37,709 nucleotides of DNA from Neptunitalea chrysea. Its GTDB lineage: Bacteria > Bacteroidota > Bacteroidia > Flavobacteriales > Flavobacteriaceae. Under the pieces are notes generated by a model, which was not told the origin of the DNA, did no database searches, and worked only from the letters and a program-made list of their open reading frames with translations. The DNA lies in NCBI RefSeq assembly GCF_027924145.1, contig NZ_BRVP01000029.1:1-37709 (forward strand). Direction: 5' to 3'. How positions within the stretch are numbered: the first letter of the stretch is position 1; every line of letters starts with the position of its first letter. Of this stretch, positions 23,677 to 31,599 are shown piece by piece. The position numbers and the translations under genes were made by a program.

Positions 23677-23748
23677 GCCCATAACGGTTAGTATATGAAG
23701 CGTAGCATCCCGCAGGGTGCTATGATTTCATATACATTGTTGGCAGTA
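23677..23748 (-). repeat. Array repeat Rj (short family C)
   Basis: 72 bp. Left core GCCCATAAC pairs with Ri. Right core is GTTGGCAGTA. The stem runs from GTATATGAA/TTTCATATAC to GCATCCC-GCA-GGGTGC, with one unpaired T and one unpaired A plus two G.T, all read on the plus strand. Confidence 0.85.
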
Positions 23749-23752
23749 GTTT

Positions 23753-24391
23753 TTATTCATTTTTTATTTGTTGTTGCATTTTTTCAATGCTTTCTAAAGT
23801 TGGTTTTACATCTTTATTTAAAGCTCGTTTATTTATCCAAAAAGTAAACGTATAAAATAAAGCAAGACCTATCAAAGTTATAATTTTAAAATTGGAGCTA
23901 AGTGGTAATAAGCTTTCAGCAACACTATTAGTCCAATTATAATCGATTGGATTTTCTAACCCTAGAATAAATATAAAATTCATAATAAACGGTGGAATAG
24001 CATACCAATACAAAGCAGAATCTAATAAACTAGATTGTTGTAACATAATTATTTTCTGATTACTAAGTTGTTCAGCTACTGTTAAGGAAAAATCAGTTTT
24101 AGTATTCTGTAATTTTGATTTTCTAAATTTTACAATAACAAGTACAAACCAAGCAATTGTCAAACCACAAGCTACTTTAGTAATAGGAAATGGGATTTCG
24201 AATAATAAATATCCAAAAAGGAGTATTCCAATTATTGAGGCAGAAATCTCTCTAATATCTCTACTTCTTATTTTTTTCTGGATACTATTTATTTTAGTAT
24301 TCAATTCTTCATTCAACTGTTTTGTTTCAATTGATATTCGTTTTGATTGAGAAGAATTATTCCAAATATCTTTTAATTCTTGTTCTAACAT
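23753..24391 (-). CDS. Membrane protein downstream of ECF sigma factor (putative anti-sigma)
   Basis: 212 aa from the ATG at 24391, one base after the sigma-factor stop; a longer start at 24421 would overlap that gene. An N-terminal cytosolic helical part (LEQELKDIWNNSSQSKRI, KINSIQKKIRSRD) precedes paired membrane helices near residues 48-85 and 125-180. The tail is charged. No zinc-binding anti-sigma motif (HxxxCxxC) is seen. Position immediately after the sigma gene makes an anti-sigma or sensor role likely. It ends KNE with stop GAATAA. Confidence 0.7.
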   Translation of the reverse strand: MLEQELKDIWNNSSQSKRISIETKQLNEELNTKINSIQKKIRSRDIREISASIIGILLFGYLLFEIPFPITKVACGLTIAWFVLVIVKFRKSKLQNTKTDFSLTVAEQLSNQKIIMLQQSSLLDSALYWYAIPPFIMNFIFILGLENPIDYNWTNSVAESLLPLSSNFKIITLIGLALFYTFTFWINKRALNKDVKPTLESIEKMQQQIKNE

Positions 24392-24392
24392 T

Positions 24393-24902
24393 TTAGTTGA
24401 TTTTTGGAGTGATACATTCAAATATTTTTTTTCTAATACGCTTCATTTTAACTGCGATATGGTTTTCTGACAACCCTGTGATAACTGCAATTTCTTTATA
24501 GGACAAATCATCTAAATAAAGTACAATAAGAGATGTGTCAGTTTCATTTAAAGCTGAAATGCATTCTTTTAAATACTTGATTTTTTCTTGCTCAGAAGTG
24601 TCAATTTCTTTTTCTATTGGTGTAAAATGAATAGATTCAAACCTATCTGTCTTGCTATAATTTTTTTCAAGTTTCATTTTTGAACGCAAGCAAACATTAA
24701 TAGTGATTTTATATATCCAAGTATCTATAGAAGAATTACTTTTAAAGGAGTCAAGAGATTTCCAAATTTGATAAACTACTTCTTGAAAGAGGTCCTGAGC
24801 TTCTAATGGAGGAACAGCATAAATATTACAAATCCTGTATATTTTATGCTTGTTCCTTTCAAGAATTTCTTCAAAATATTTATCCTCTTTCCGTTTGTGC
24901 AT
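24393..24902 (-). CDS. ECF-type RNA polymerase sigma factor
   Basis: This 169-aa sigma-70 family protein has region 2 (HKIYRICNIYAVPPLEAQDLFQEVVYQIWKSLDSF, TWIYKITINVC) and region 4 (LIVLYLDDLSYKEIAVITGLSENHIAVKMKRIRKKI). It should redirect RNA polymerase to promoters for a small regulon, normally including its own operon. A small membrane protein overlaps its start by 23 bp and a larger one follows by 1 bp, forming a closed three-gene unit in cassette 23739-25217. Confidence 0.93.
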   Translation of the reverse strand: MHKRKEDKYFEEILERNKHKIYRICNIYAVPPLEAQDLFQEVVYQIWKSLDSFKSNSSIDTWIYKITINVCLRSKMKLEKNYSKTDRFESIHFTPIEKEIDTSEQEKIKYLKECISALNETDTSLIVLYLDDLSYKEIAVITGLSENHIAVKMKRIRKKIFECITPKIN

Positions 24903-25098
24903 TCTGTTTTTTTAAATTGTTTTTAGATGAGCTTATAAGCAAAAACTCAATAAAAAACCCACAGATAAGTATAAGACTAATTTCTTTGTAAGACTCACCC
25001 AGTATTTGGTAGCAAATTATTAGAAGAATAGCCCATACAATGCTGCTTATGATTTGAATACGTGTTAAAATTTGAATTAATTTCTTTGTGTTTTCCAT
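24880..25098 (-). CDS. Small two-helix membrane protein upstream of sigma factor
   Basis: 72 aa with two predicted helices (IISSIVWAILLIICYQIL and ISLILICGFFIEFLLIS) and a charged tail. Its 3' end overlaps the sigma-factor start by 23 bp, indicating co-translation. No family is recognised; membership in the sigma/anti-sigma unit suggests a regulatory or membrane-sensing role. Confidence 0.6.
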   Translation of the reverse strand: MENTKKLIQILTRIQIISSIVWAILLIICYQILGESYKEISLILICGFFIEFLLISSSKNNLKKQNAQTERG

Positions 25099-25207
25099 TT
25101 TCTTAAAATTTAAATTATTGTTTTATTAGTGTCTCTATTATTGTTAGTGACAGGTTTTAAGAAAATATGACAGAAAACTGATTTTTTATTTTAGAGTGCT
25201 GTTAAAT

Positions 25208-25280
25208 TACTGCCAACGGTTAGTATATGAATCGTAGCATCCCGCAGGGTGGTATGATTTTATATACATTGTTAGGCAAC
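25208..25280 (-). repeat. Array repeat Rk (short family C)
   Basis: 73 bp. Left core TACTGCCAAC pairs with Rj. Right core GTTAGGCAAC is the only one in the array that fits the classical GTTRRRY. The apex is CCC-GCA-GGG. Its body is nearly identical to Rj (cores differ). Confidence 0.85.
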
Positions 25281-25282
25281 GT

Positions 25283-26308
25283 TTATTTTTCTAACTCTAT
25301 TTTTAGCCCTCTTATTTTTTCTTGCACCTCTTTTTCAGTTAGTTCCATTTTGGCTTTGTTATTCAAAAGTTTTTCTAAAGCCAAACCGTGTGCCATATTT
25401 AAGGCTTTTTCGCTTTTTATTTTCACGTCTAAATCAACACCTTTATGCTCCCAATTAGATTGCGTTATTGCGTTTTTTACTTCTGATATCGGAACAAATA
25501 GATGAAATAAATTATCAATATAAAATGCTTTTACAGGATTTGCTGCTCCGTAGGTTTTTTCACCTATTATAATTGCTCCTTTATTCTTTTGCAGTTCATA
25601 AGCTAAAGCTTCAGCAGCTGATATTGTTCTATTATTTACTAGTATGTAAATAGGCTTATTTAAGTACTTCTTTCCGCCAACTTTTTTATTGGTATAGGAT
25701 ATATTTGTTTTGTTATTGAACCTAGTATAACTTTCACTTATTTTTGTTTTTTTTGTGAAGAAGTAACTTAAAAACTGCTTAACCATTTCGCCATCACCTC
25801 CATTATTGTCCCTCAAATCTAGTATGAGAGCATTGGTATTGGATACAAAATCCATAGTTGCATTCAGCGTTTGAATCGCACTTTTATTTGCTGGTGGAAA
25901 GCCGGTGTATTGGATATATCCTATATTACCATCAAGCCGTAAGATTTTTTCAAATCCATAATTCCATTGTTTGTTAATGGCATCATATTGTTTAAGAAGT
26001 TCTTTTTCGTTTATTTCTTCTTTTTTTTCGATTGGACGGTAAAGTACATTAAAATGTAAATCATTGCCATTTTTGGCAAGATATGAAGATAGAGAATCTG
26101 CAAATTCTTGATTAGTAAACTTATCGAATGTTTTGTTCTTTATTTCTATGTTTAACTTTTGAGAAAGTTCTTTGCCAATATTTTCAAATATATAATATGC
26201 TTCAATTTTATCAGCAATCTCTTTTAATTGAGCGCTACGATTATTATGAGTTTGTGCATTTATATTTAAAGTAGTAATCAACAATATTAGATAGATGCTA
26301 GTTTTCAT
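25283..26308 (-). CDS. S41 family (C-terminal processing-type) peptidase
   Basis: This 341-aa exported protein has a signal peptide (SIYLILLITTLNINA). The catalytic tail-specific protease domain shows GNIGYIQYTGFPPAN, ALILDLRDNNGGDGEMVKQFLSYF, nucleophile Ser in NNRTISAAEALAY, and the likely Lys in IGEKTYGAANPVK. No PDZ domain is obvious, as in the shorter CtpA/Tsp-like or interphotoreceptor-type proteins. It overlaps the upstream MarR gene by 11 bp and shares its cassette. Confidence 0.9.
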   Translation of the reverse strand: MKTSIYLILLITTLNINAQTHNNRSAQLKEIADKIEAYYIFENIGKELSQKLNIEIKNKTFDKFTNQEFADSLSSYLAKNGNDLHFNVLYRPIEKKEEINEKELLKQYDAINKQWNYGFEKILRLDGNIGYIQYTGFPPANKSAIQTLNATMDFVSNTNALILDLRDNNGGDGEMVKQFLSYFFTKKTKISESYTRFNNKTNISYTNKKVGGKKYLNKPIYILVNNRTISAAEALAYELQKNKGAIIIGEKTYGAANPVKAFYIDNLFHLFVPISEVKNAITQSNWEHKGVDLDVKIKSEKALNMAHGLALEKLLNNKAKMELTEKEVQEKIRGLKIELEK

Positions 26309-26747
26309 TGTCTATTGTTTTACAATTTTGTGTTATTTTTTTTAAAATTTTAAAAAGCTGCTCTTGCTCTTTATAAGATATGTTTTTTAAAGCCGTTTCT
26401 CTATTGAGTTTAATCATAGGTGTTAATTTCTCAATGATTATTTTTCCATTCTCTGTGATTTTAAGCTTTGCCTTTCGCTTATCTATTTTGTCTAATGTTT
26501 TGGTTAGGTAGTCTTTTGAAATCATTAAGTTTATAATTCTAGTCATAGACGCATAATCTTTAAAAATCAAATTTGCAATTTCAGTTTGGGTATTATCGCT
26601 ATGGCTAATAATAATTAAGATTAGAGCTTGATCAATAGTGATTTTGGGAACTATACTCGAAATATTATATTGACTTAATTTTCGATAAGCTTTTATTGTT
26701 TCCTCAATAGAGTAGAGAACAGTTTTTGTTGGTGTATTAAAACTCAT
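26298..26747 (-). CDS. MarR-family transcriptional regulator
   Basis: 149 aa from the ATG at 26747; the frame extends to 26768 but runs into an operator repeat. The winged helix is visible: ITIDQALILIIISHSDNTQTEIANLIFKDYASMTRIINLMISKDYL, then the wing KIDKRKAKLKITENGK. It is paralogous to 35156-35593. Two copies of TTGATATGTCAA directly upstream are its probable autoregulatory sites. The downstream S41 peptidase should be in the same transcript. Confidence 0.9.
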   Translation of the reverse strand: MSFNTPTKTVLYSIEETIKAYRKLSQYNISSIVPKITIDQALILIIISHSDNTQTEIANLIFKDYASMTRIINLMISKDYLTKTLDKIDKRKAKLKITENGKIIIEKLTPMIKLNRETALKNISYKEQEQLFKILKKITQNCKTIDNEN

Positions 26748-26752
26748 TATGT

Positions 26753-26764
26753 TTGATATGTCAA
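26753..26764 (-). promoter_or_regulatory. MarR operator 1
   Basis: TTGATATGTCAA, 6 bp upstream of the marR ATG. Its centre is 32 bp (about three helical turns) from operator 2. Confidence 0.65.
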
Positions 26765-26781
26765 GCAAATATATAAGAATA

Positions 26782-26799
26782 TACTTGATATGTCAAGTA
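26782..26799 (-). promoter_or_regulatory. MarR operator 2
   Basis: TACTTGATATGTCAAGTA, an 18-bp palindrome containing the same TTGATATGTCAA core as operator 1. A nearly identical core precedes the paralogous MarR gene at 35620. Confidence 0.7.
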
Positions 26800-26835
26800 A
26801 TAGTGTTTGTTTTACCTACAATGTTTATGTGATAT

Positions 26836-26973
26836 GTTGCCTAACGTGTTTGTATATGGTTTGTTGCGTGTTTTAAGCACCTAATTTAGCAAATAAAAAC
26901 CGAATAGAAAATCCGCGAGGATTTTCGTAAGTAGGCTAGAACTAGCAATAAATTATATACGGTGTTACCTGCC
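26836..26973 (-). repeat. Array repeat Rl (family A)
   Basis: Left core GTTGCCTAAC pairs with Rk. Right core is GTTACCTGCC. Arms GTATATGGTTTGTTGC/GCAATAAATTATATAC have three G.T on the plus strand. The apex is GAAAATCC-GCGA-GGATTTTC. The stop codon of the next gene (26965-26967) is part of the core. Confidence 0.9.
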
Positions 26974-27741
26974 GTATTTTTTCCATATTTTTTTAAATCT
27001 TTTTTCAGATGTCAATAGAAGTACAACTCCATTTATAGCTCTCGAACCATAAATACTTGCCGATTCTTCTTTGGTTAAATATTTAATAGTATAAGTTTCC
27101 ACTAACAACAATTCTTTTAATGGTTCTCTGTTTTTTAAAGGTCTTCCATTCACAACAATAAGAGGTTCAGGATTTCCAATTCCACCATCTCGTATTTTAA
27201 TTTTTACATTCGGATTAGAGTCCGAAATTTTTACTCCATAATTGCTATCTGTACTATCTGGATTGTAGTTCAGAACTTTGAAAACCAAAGAGTCCACATA
27301 TTTATATACCTTTTGTTCAGATAGTTTGTCAAAACGCATAAGTTTGAATTCGGACTTAACATCTTTGTTCAGTTCTATGATTCTGAACTTATCTGCTATT
27401 TTTTTGTCTTGATAATATTCTATAGTTTGTCCAAAATCCGTTTTTCGTAATTTAATTTTTTGCGTTGAAAAACCTTTTGTGGCTTTAGCTCTGGCTGTGC
27501 AAATATTTACTTCAGTCAGTTTGAAAGTCCTATTTTCTTTTTCCCATTTTATTTGTTCGCAGTCTCTTTTTTCTTGTTTGGGATTTTTAATTCGGCTCGT
27601 AAATCGGATTGTGTCATTTTTATGGTATTGCCCAAAATCATTATCAGAATACCATTCTCCATCTAATTCCTTTTTCTTAATTTGAGAGAAACAGAAGTTA
27701 GTTAAAAGTAAAAAGCCTAATGTTAAAGCAGTAATTTTCAT
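26965..27741 (-). CDS. Exported protein with C-terminal TonB-plug-like segment
   Basis: This 258-aa protein has a signal peptide (ALTLGFLLLTNFCFS). The N-terminal 150 residues are a beta-rich, Cys-containing domain of unknown family (DGEWYSDNDFGQYH). The C-terminal 70 residues (PLIVVNGRPLKNREPL, VETYTIKYLTKEESASIYGSRA-INGVVLLLT) strongly resemble the plug domain of SusC/TonB-dependent receptors, but no barrel follows. Bacteroidota proteins such as TonB-linked sensor components sometimes carry such isolated plug motifs. The stop codon is formed inside the repeat core GGTAAC. Confidence 0.75.
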   Translation of the reverse strand: MKITALTLGFLLLTNFCFSQIKKKELDGEWYSDNDFGQYHKNDTIRFTSRIKNPKQEKRDCEQIKWEKENRTFKLTEVNICTARAKATKGFSTQKIKLRKTDFGQTIEYYQDKKIADKFRIIELNKDVKSEFKLMRFDKLSEQKVYKYVDSLVFKVLNYNPDSTDSNYGVKISDSNPNVKIKIRDGGIGNPEPLIVVNGRPLKNREPLKELLLVETYTIKYLTKEESASIYGSRAINGVVLLLTSEKRFKKIWKKYGR

Positions 27742-27753
27742 TTGTGGTTATAT

Positions 27754-27819
27754 GGCAGGTAACGGTTTGGCTATGCGCAGTATCCCGAAGGGTATTGCGT
27801 ATAGGTGTTGTTGTACTGC
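27754..27819 (-). repeat. Array repeat Rm (shortest, family C)
   Basis: 66 bp. Left core GGCAGGTAAC pairs with Rl. Right core is GTTGTACTGC. The stem CTATGCGCAGTATCCC-GAA-GGGTATTGCGTATAG has two G.T wobbles on the plus strand. Confidence 0.88.
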
Positions 27820-27820
27820 G

Positions 27821-28633
27821 TTATTTTTTTTGATATTCTTTACTGTCTAATAAGAAGTCAACTAATGTCATAGTCGAATTCACCGCTAATCTAGCGTGGT
27901 GTTTCATAGTTTTAAATTTATTGGCATGTCTGTCGCCTGAATTATTGCTAAGTCCTGCTAAACCTCTTGTGATTGAATCTAATCCGGAAAGAATTTGAAT
28001 GATAGTTTGTGGTAAAATTTTTGGGTCAATGTTCAAGTTTAGAATTTTCTTTACTTGTTTATAAAGATTTTCAAGCTTTCCATCATTCTTAATTTCTTTT
28101 CCTTCATGCTGTTCAATTATTTCAATCATCACAGCTTCTGCCAAACTACGAGCATTAGTAATTGCCCCATTAAAATCTCCTTGGTCAATTTTATTATGAC
28201 ACTTTGTTATTTGCTCTTGAATAAATTCATGATTAAGACGTTTAACAGTTTCAGGTTCAACGATTATCCCCTTTGAGTCATGGACTTTGAAAAAGTCGCC
28301 AATTTTTTTCAATTCGAACCCCTCACATCTTAAGTAATCATTGATTGGTTTAATTTTTTCGTTAAGTCTTTCAGGGTCAGCACCTGCTTCCATTAAGTCT
28401 CTTGGGTCAACTGAGTTCTCTATTATCAATTTTAATTCTTGTGTGCCGTTGAATTGTCTCACTTTTTCTTCGGTATATCTCCATCTACTTGGAAAACCTT
28501 CACCATATTGGTCATCTGCTCCGAATTCAACAAAAAAGTCGACTAGTTGTTGACCTGTTTTATAAGGCAGTATTTGATTGTCCCCACAAAGGGTTTTTCC
28601 TAGGAATTTTATTGTTCGTTCAGTTACTTTCAT
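27821..28633 (-). CDS. Abortive-infection family protein (Abi_C domain)
   Basis: This 270-aa cytoplasmic protein has a C-terminal segment (residues 150-262) carrying the Abi_C pattern: GAITNARSLAEAVMIEIIEQ, KLENLYKQVKKILNL, IIQILSGLDSITRGLAGLSNNSGDRHA and a closing helix AVNSTMTLVDFLL. The N-terminal half resembles the accessory domain of AbiJ-like proteins. Such proteins act in phage defence by stopping growth of infected cells. It is the single gene of cassette 27810-28668, with a GTG- or ATG-started frame fully inside. Confidence 0.82.
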   Translation of the reverse strand: MKVTERTIKFLGKTLCGDNQILPYKTGQQLVDFFVEFGADDQYGEGFPSRWRYTEEKVRQFNGTQELKLIIENSVDPRDLMEAGADPERLNEKIKPINDYLRCEGFELKKIGDFFKVHDSKGIIVEPETVKRLNHEFIQEQITKCHNKIDQGDFNGAITNARSLAEAVMIEIIEQHEGKEIKNDGKLENLYKQVKKILNLNIDPKILPQTIIQILSGLDSITRGLAGLSNNSGDRHANKFKTMKHHARLAVNSTMTLVDFLLDSKEYQKK

Positions 28634-28658
28634 TTATTTGAGCAGTGTCTTTTCTAAT

Positions 28659-28799
28659 GCAGTACAACGGTTTTGTGTATGGTTAGTTGCGTGTTTAAGC
28701 AACTAATTTAGTAAACAAAAACGAACGCGAGAAAATTCCGAAGGAATTTTCCAAATAAGCACTTGCCAAAGCAATTAATTATACACGGTGTTGCCATTA
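28659..28799 (-). repeat. Array repeat Rn (family A)
   Basis: Left core GCAGTACAAC pairs with Rm. Right core is GTTGCCATTA. Arms GTGTATGGTTAGTTGC/GCAATTAATTATACAC have three G.T on the plus strand. The apex is GAAAATTCC-GAA-GGAATTTTC. The next gene terminates within it at 28775. Confidence 0.9.
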
Positions 28800-30229
28800 G
28801 TTATTTTTCCGATTCTGTTTATCATTTCTTCAGCATTAGTGTTTTCGGGATTTAGTTCTAAAGATTTCTGATAGTTAGTTTTTGATAATTCAAACTGATT
28901 ATTTAAAAAATAACTTTCCGCTAAACTATCATATGTATTCGCAGAATATGGGTGCTCTTGAATATTTAATTCAAAAATTTTGATAGCATAATCAATCTCT
29001 TTTTTTTGCAATAAAGCATAACCTAAATTGTTTAATGTAGCTTCATAATCTAAATCTGGATGTTTGTCTTTTATTTCAAAGTAGTTGTTTTTTGCTTTTT
29101 GAAAATTCATTTTCAAAAATTCTGTAATAATATTTTCATCAGATAAAGCAGGCTTGTTTATTAATTTTGGTTCAATTATTCCAGCAATATGTTCGATTAC
29201 TGAATTATGAATTGGATAATATTTATGTCCATTCGAGAGGTAGATAATTGTAATATCTTGATTGATAAATTTTCTAAAACCAGTTTGCATTCCGCCAGTA
29301 AAACCATAAGAATTTATATTGTTAGTCAGATAAGAATCCCACCCATATAAAAATACTCTTTTGTCATTTTTAAATTCATATGGTTGCCACATTATTTCCT
29401 TTGTTTCTGGTTTTAGAAACTCATCTTCATCTAGTTTTTTATTCCATAAAATCAAAGCGTCTAAAGAAATATTTAACCCATTACAAGCGTGTCCTCTTTT
29501 TCCTCCAATTATATCTTTTTTCTTTAACTTTCCTAATTCATTATCGTAGTCATAGCGATATACTCTGTTGGATATTTTATTAGCAAAGTTTGAAGATAAC
29601 AATACATTATTTTCAGATTGTGAAAATTGATTTTTTAAAATAAAATTATCAAATGTAGTTCCTGTTACTTTTTCAATAATTTTTGAGAGAAACCAAAAGT
29701 TTGTTTGATTGTATTCCCATTGATTTCCTTTTTCAAAATGAATAGGTTCTTCTGTTATTTTTGAAAGTATTTCGTCATCGCTTATTTCCCCATCATAAAG
29801 ACTAAAGTCTGGGAGACCTGAACTATGTGTTATTAAGTTTCTAATGGTAATGTCTTGCCATTTCGTTGGCAGGTTTTCGATGTATTTTGAAATCGTATCT
29901 TCTAATGAAATTTCATTCTGTTCGACCAACTGAAATATAGCTGTAGAAGCGATTAGTTTTGATATAGAATAAACAGGGAATAATGTTTTATCGTTAATTG
30001 GGCTTTTATTTTCAAAATTTTCTACTCCAAAATAACCTTTGTAAACTACTTCATTGTTTTTGACAACTGCTACTGCTAAACCTGGAATTTGATGAACCTG
30101 AATTTGCTCTTCGAGATAGGTGTTAACTTCTTCTTTGAGCTGATTTGAAGCAGTTGATCTTTCGTTGTTTTTACAAGAACTAATCAAGGTGATTGATAAA
30201 AGGAACACTATAATTTTTATTACTTTCAT
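28775..30229 (-). CDS. Lipoprotein serine hydrolase with C-terminal TPR
   Basis: This 484-aa lipoprotein has a signal ending LISSC (Cys19). The beta-lactamase-fold domain is residues 35-350: YSISK (SxxK), HSSGLPDFS, EYNQTNFWFLSKI (YNQ at the YxN position), TGGMQTGFRK as the third motif. From residue 370 two to three tetratricopeptide repeats follow (NNLGYALLQKKEIDYAIKIFELNIQ, YDSLAESYFLNNQFELSKTNYQKSLELNPEN). The last seven codons NGNTVYN and the stop are encoded by repeat Rn itself, so the gene reads about 25 bp into the hairpin. Confidence 0.9.
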   Translation of the reverse strand: MKVIKIIVFLLSITLISSCKNNERSTASNQLKEEVNTYLEEQIQVHQIPGLAVAVVKNNEVVYKGYFGVENFENKSPINDKTLFPVYSISKLIASTAIFQLVEQNEISLEDTISKYIENLPTKWQDITIRNLITHSSGLPDFSLYDGEISDDEILSKITEEPIHFEKGNQWEYNQTNFWFLSKIIEKVTGTTFDNFILKNQFSQSENNVLLSSNFANKISNRVYRYDYDNELGKLKKKDIIGGKRGHACNGLNISLDALILWNKKLDEDEFLKPETKEIMWQPYEFKNDKRVFLYGWDSYLTNNINSYGFTGGMQTGFRKFINQDITIIYLSNGHKYYPIHNSVIEHIAGIIEPKLINKPALSDENIITEFLKMNFQKAKNNYFEIKDKHPDLDYEATLNNLGYALLQKKEIDYAIKIFELNIQEHPYSANTYDSLAESYFLNNQFELSKTNYQKSLELNPENTNAEEMINRIGKITNGNTVYN

Positions 30230-30283
30230 TGTTTGGATTTTTCTATAAGACTATGAGGTTAACTAAATGTTACATTTTTTAAT

Positions 30284-30419
30284 TAATGGCAACGTCTCCG
30301 TATATGAAAAGTAGCAGTTTTTATACACTAATTTTTCAGTTTATAACAGACTTTTTATATATTCACTTACTTTAGTTTTAGCACTTAATCCGCTATTTTT
30401 TATATACATTGTTGGCAAA
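30284..30419 (-). repeat. Array repeat Ro (variant D)
   Basis: Left core TAATGGCAAC pairs with Rn. Right core is GTTGGCAAA. Arms GTATATGAAAAGTAGC/GCTATTTTTTATATAC have two G.T on the plus strand. The centre is less structured. Confidence 0.85.
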
Positions 30420-30426
30420 TCGTTAT

Positions 30427-31278
30427 TTATTCATCGTTAGCCCAAGTTTTTACTATTTCAGGTAGTCTGGTTACAACCTCTTTTCCAAAAATGACTTCAG
30501 TCACTAATCCCATATGTATTGTGTCAATCAAACGACATAGATAAGAACGTCCCATTCCCCACCAAGTAAAATGGTCATCCACGAATAGATAATGCTTTAC
30601 TTCAATTCCTGTATTTACTTTAGTTTCCCATAATTCCCATCCATCCAATTGAGTTTCATAAACTCCATCAGCGACACGACTTCCAAAAGTTGTTGTGTAG
30701 TAATACTCTTTGATTTCCCAAATTGCTTTTGGGTCAATCACAGAAGGAAATGCTCCATCAACTCTACGAGATAAAGTTCTTATTGGAAAACCATCTTGGG
30801 TTATTGCTGTAAGTTCTTTAGGGTCGTAATCGCAATCCAACTCGCCTTTGTTCTTTTCGACAATCATATTGACTAAACCCGTTAAAAAAGAGTGGTCTTT
30901 TTTTTCGTTCTTTTGTTTGTTCATTGGAAGCGGACACTTTGGTTTGTTCGCTTTTTTCATTTCGTAGAACAGTTTTTTGGCTTGGTCTTTATTCATAAGA
31001 TTCGGCTCAACTTCGTTTGTCAAAATGTCTCCTCTGAATTGCATATAATCAACAACTAACTGACCAAAATCAGTAAGTTTGTCCTTTTCAATAAGTCTTT
31101 TAGTTGATAAACCTTCATCTGAAAATACTCTTATAATGTCTTCTATACTCGGAACAACAAAACCGCCTTCTGGATTCTTTTTAGTTTTTCTAATTGTGTA
31201 ACCTAATCTTTGATTCAGTAGCTTGATATTAGCCCAAAATTCCAAATCAAGATTCTCAAATTTATTATTTGCTTTCAT
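30427..31278 (-). CDS. Type II restriction endonuclease
   Basis: This 283-aa cytoplasmic protein is predicted to be the nuclease of the adjacent modification system. A PD-(D/E)xK-like core can be traced: Asp of RRVDGAFPSVIDP and IWEIKEYYYTT (E-I-K), followed by DGVYETQLDGWELW. The recognition sequence cannot be read from the protein. Its start overlaps the controller gene by 14 bp, so controller and nuclease are co-expressed; the methylase is divergent. It ends NDE with stop GAATAA near repeat Ro. Confidence 0.85.
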   Translation of the reverse strand: MKANNKFENLDLEFWANIKLLNQRLGYTIRKTKKNPEGGFVVPSIEDIIRVFSDEGLSTKRLIEKDKLTDFGQLVVDYMQFRGDILTNEVEPNLMNKDQAKKLFYEMKKANKPKCPLPMNKQKNEKKDHSFLTGLVNMIVEKNKGELDCDYDPKELTAITQDGFPIRTLSRRVDGAFPSVIDPKAIWEIKEYYYTTTFGSRVADGVYETQLDGWELWETKVNTGIEVKHYLFVDDHFTWWGMGRSYLCRLIDTIHMGLVTEVIFGKEVVTRLPEIVKTWANDE

Positions 31279-31516
31279 TCACGTTTTTTTCAAATTCTGC
31301 AACAAATTCCGATAATGTTGCTCCCATTGCCTCAACAACTATTTTTAATTCTACTAAATCTAAACCTCTTTCTCCTGTTTCAATCTTACTTACAAAAGAT
31401 TGAGGAACGTCTAAAATATCAGCCAAATCAGTTTGTTTTAAACCAGCTCCCATACGAAGACTATATAATGTCTTTGTAAGTGCAAGTTGTCCTTTTTTGA
31501 GTGCCTTCTTATTCAC
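31265..31516 (-). CDS. XRE-family controller (C) protein of the RM system
   Basis: This 83-aa single-domain HTH protein (LYSLRMGAGLKQTDLADILDVPQSFVSKIETGERGLDLVEL) starts at a GTG codon. Small XRE proteins next to a restriction gene act as C proteins: they delay nuclease expression until the genome is methylated. The 32-bp palindrome directly upstream (31529-31560) is the likely C-box. It overlaps the nuclease start by 14 bp. Confidence 0.88.
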   Translation of the reverse strand: MNKKALKKGQLALTKTLYSLRMGAGLKQTDLADILDVPQSFVSKIETGERGLDLVELKIVVEAMGATLSEFVAEFEKNVNESK

Positions 31517-31528
31517 AATGCTAAAATA

Positions 31529-31560
31529 TATCCTATTTTCGGATATCCGATATTAGGATA
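31529..31560. promoter_or_regulatory. 32-bp C-box-like palindrome between divergent RM genes
   Basis: Outer TATCCTA/TAGGATA and central CGGATATCCG form a nearly perfect palindrome centred at 31544.5. It lies between the controller/nuclease and the methylase start codons, and can regulate both. Confidence 0.78.
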
Positions 31561-31599
31561 AGGACACAATTAGTATTACATTTACCGAAAATCTTAATT

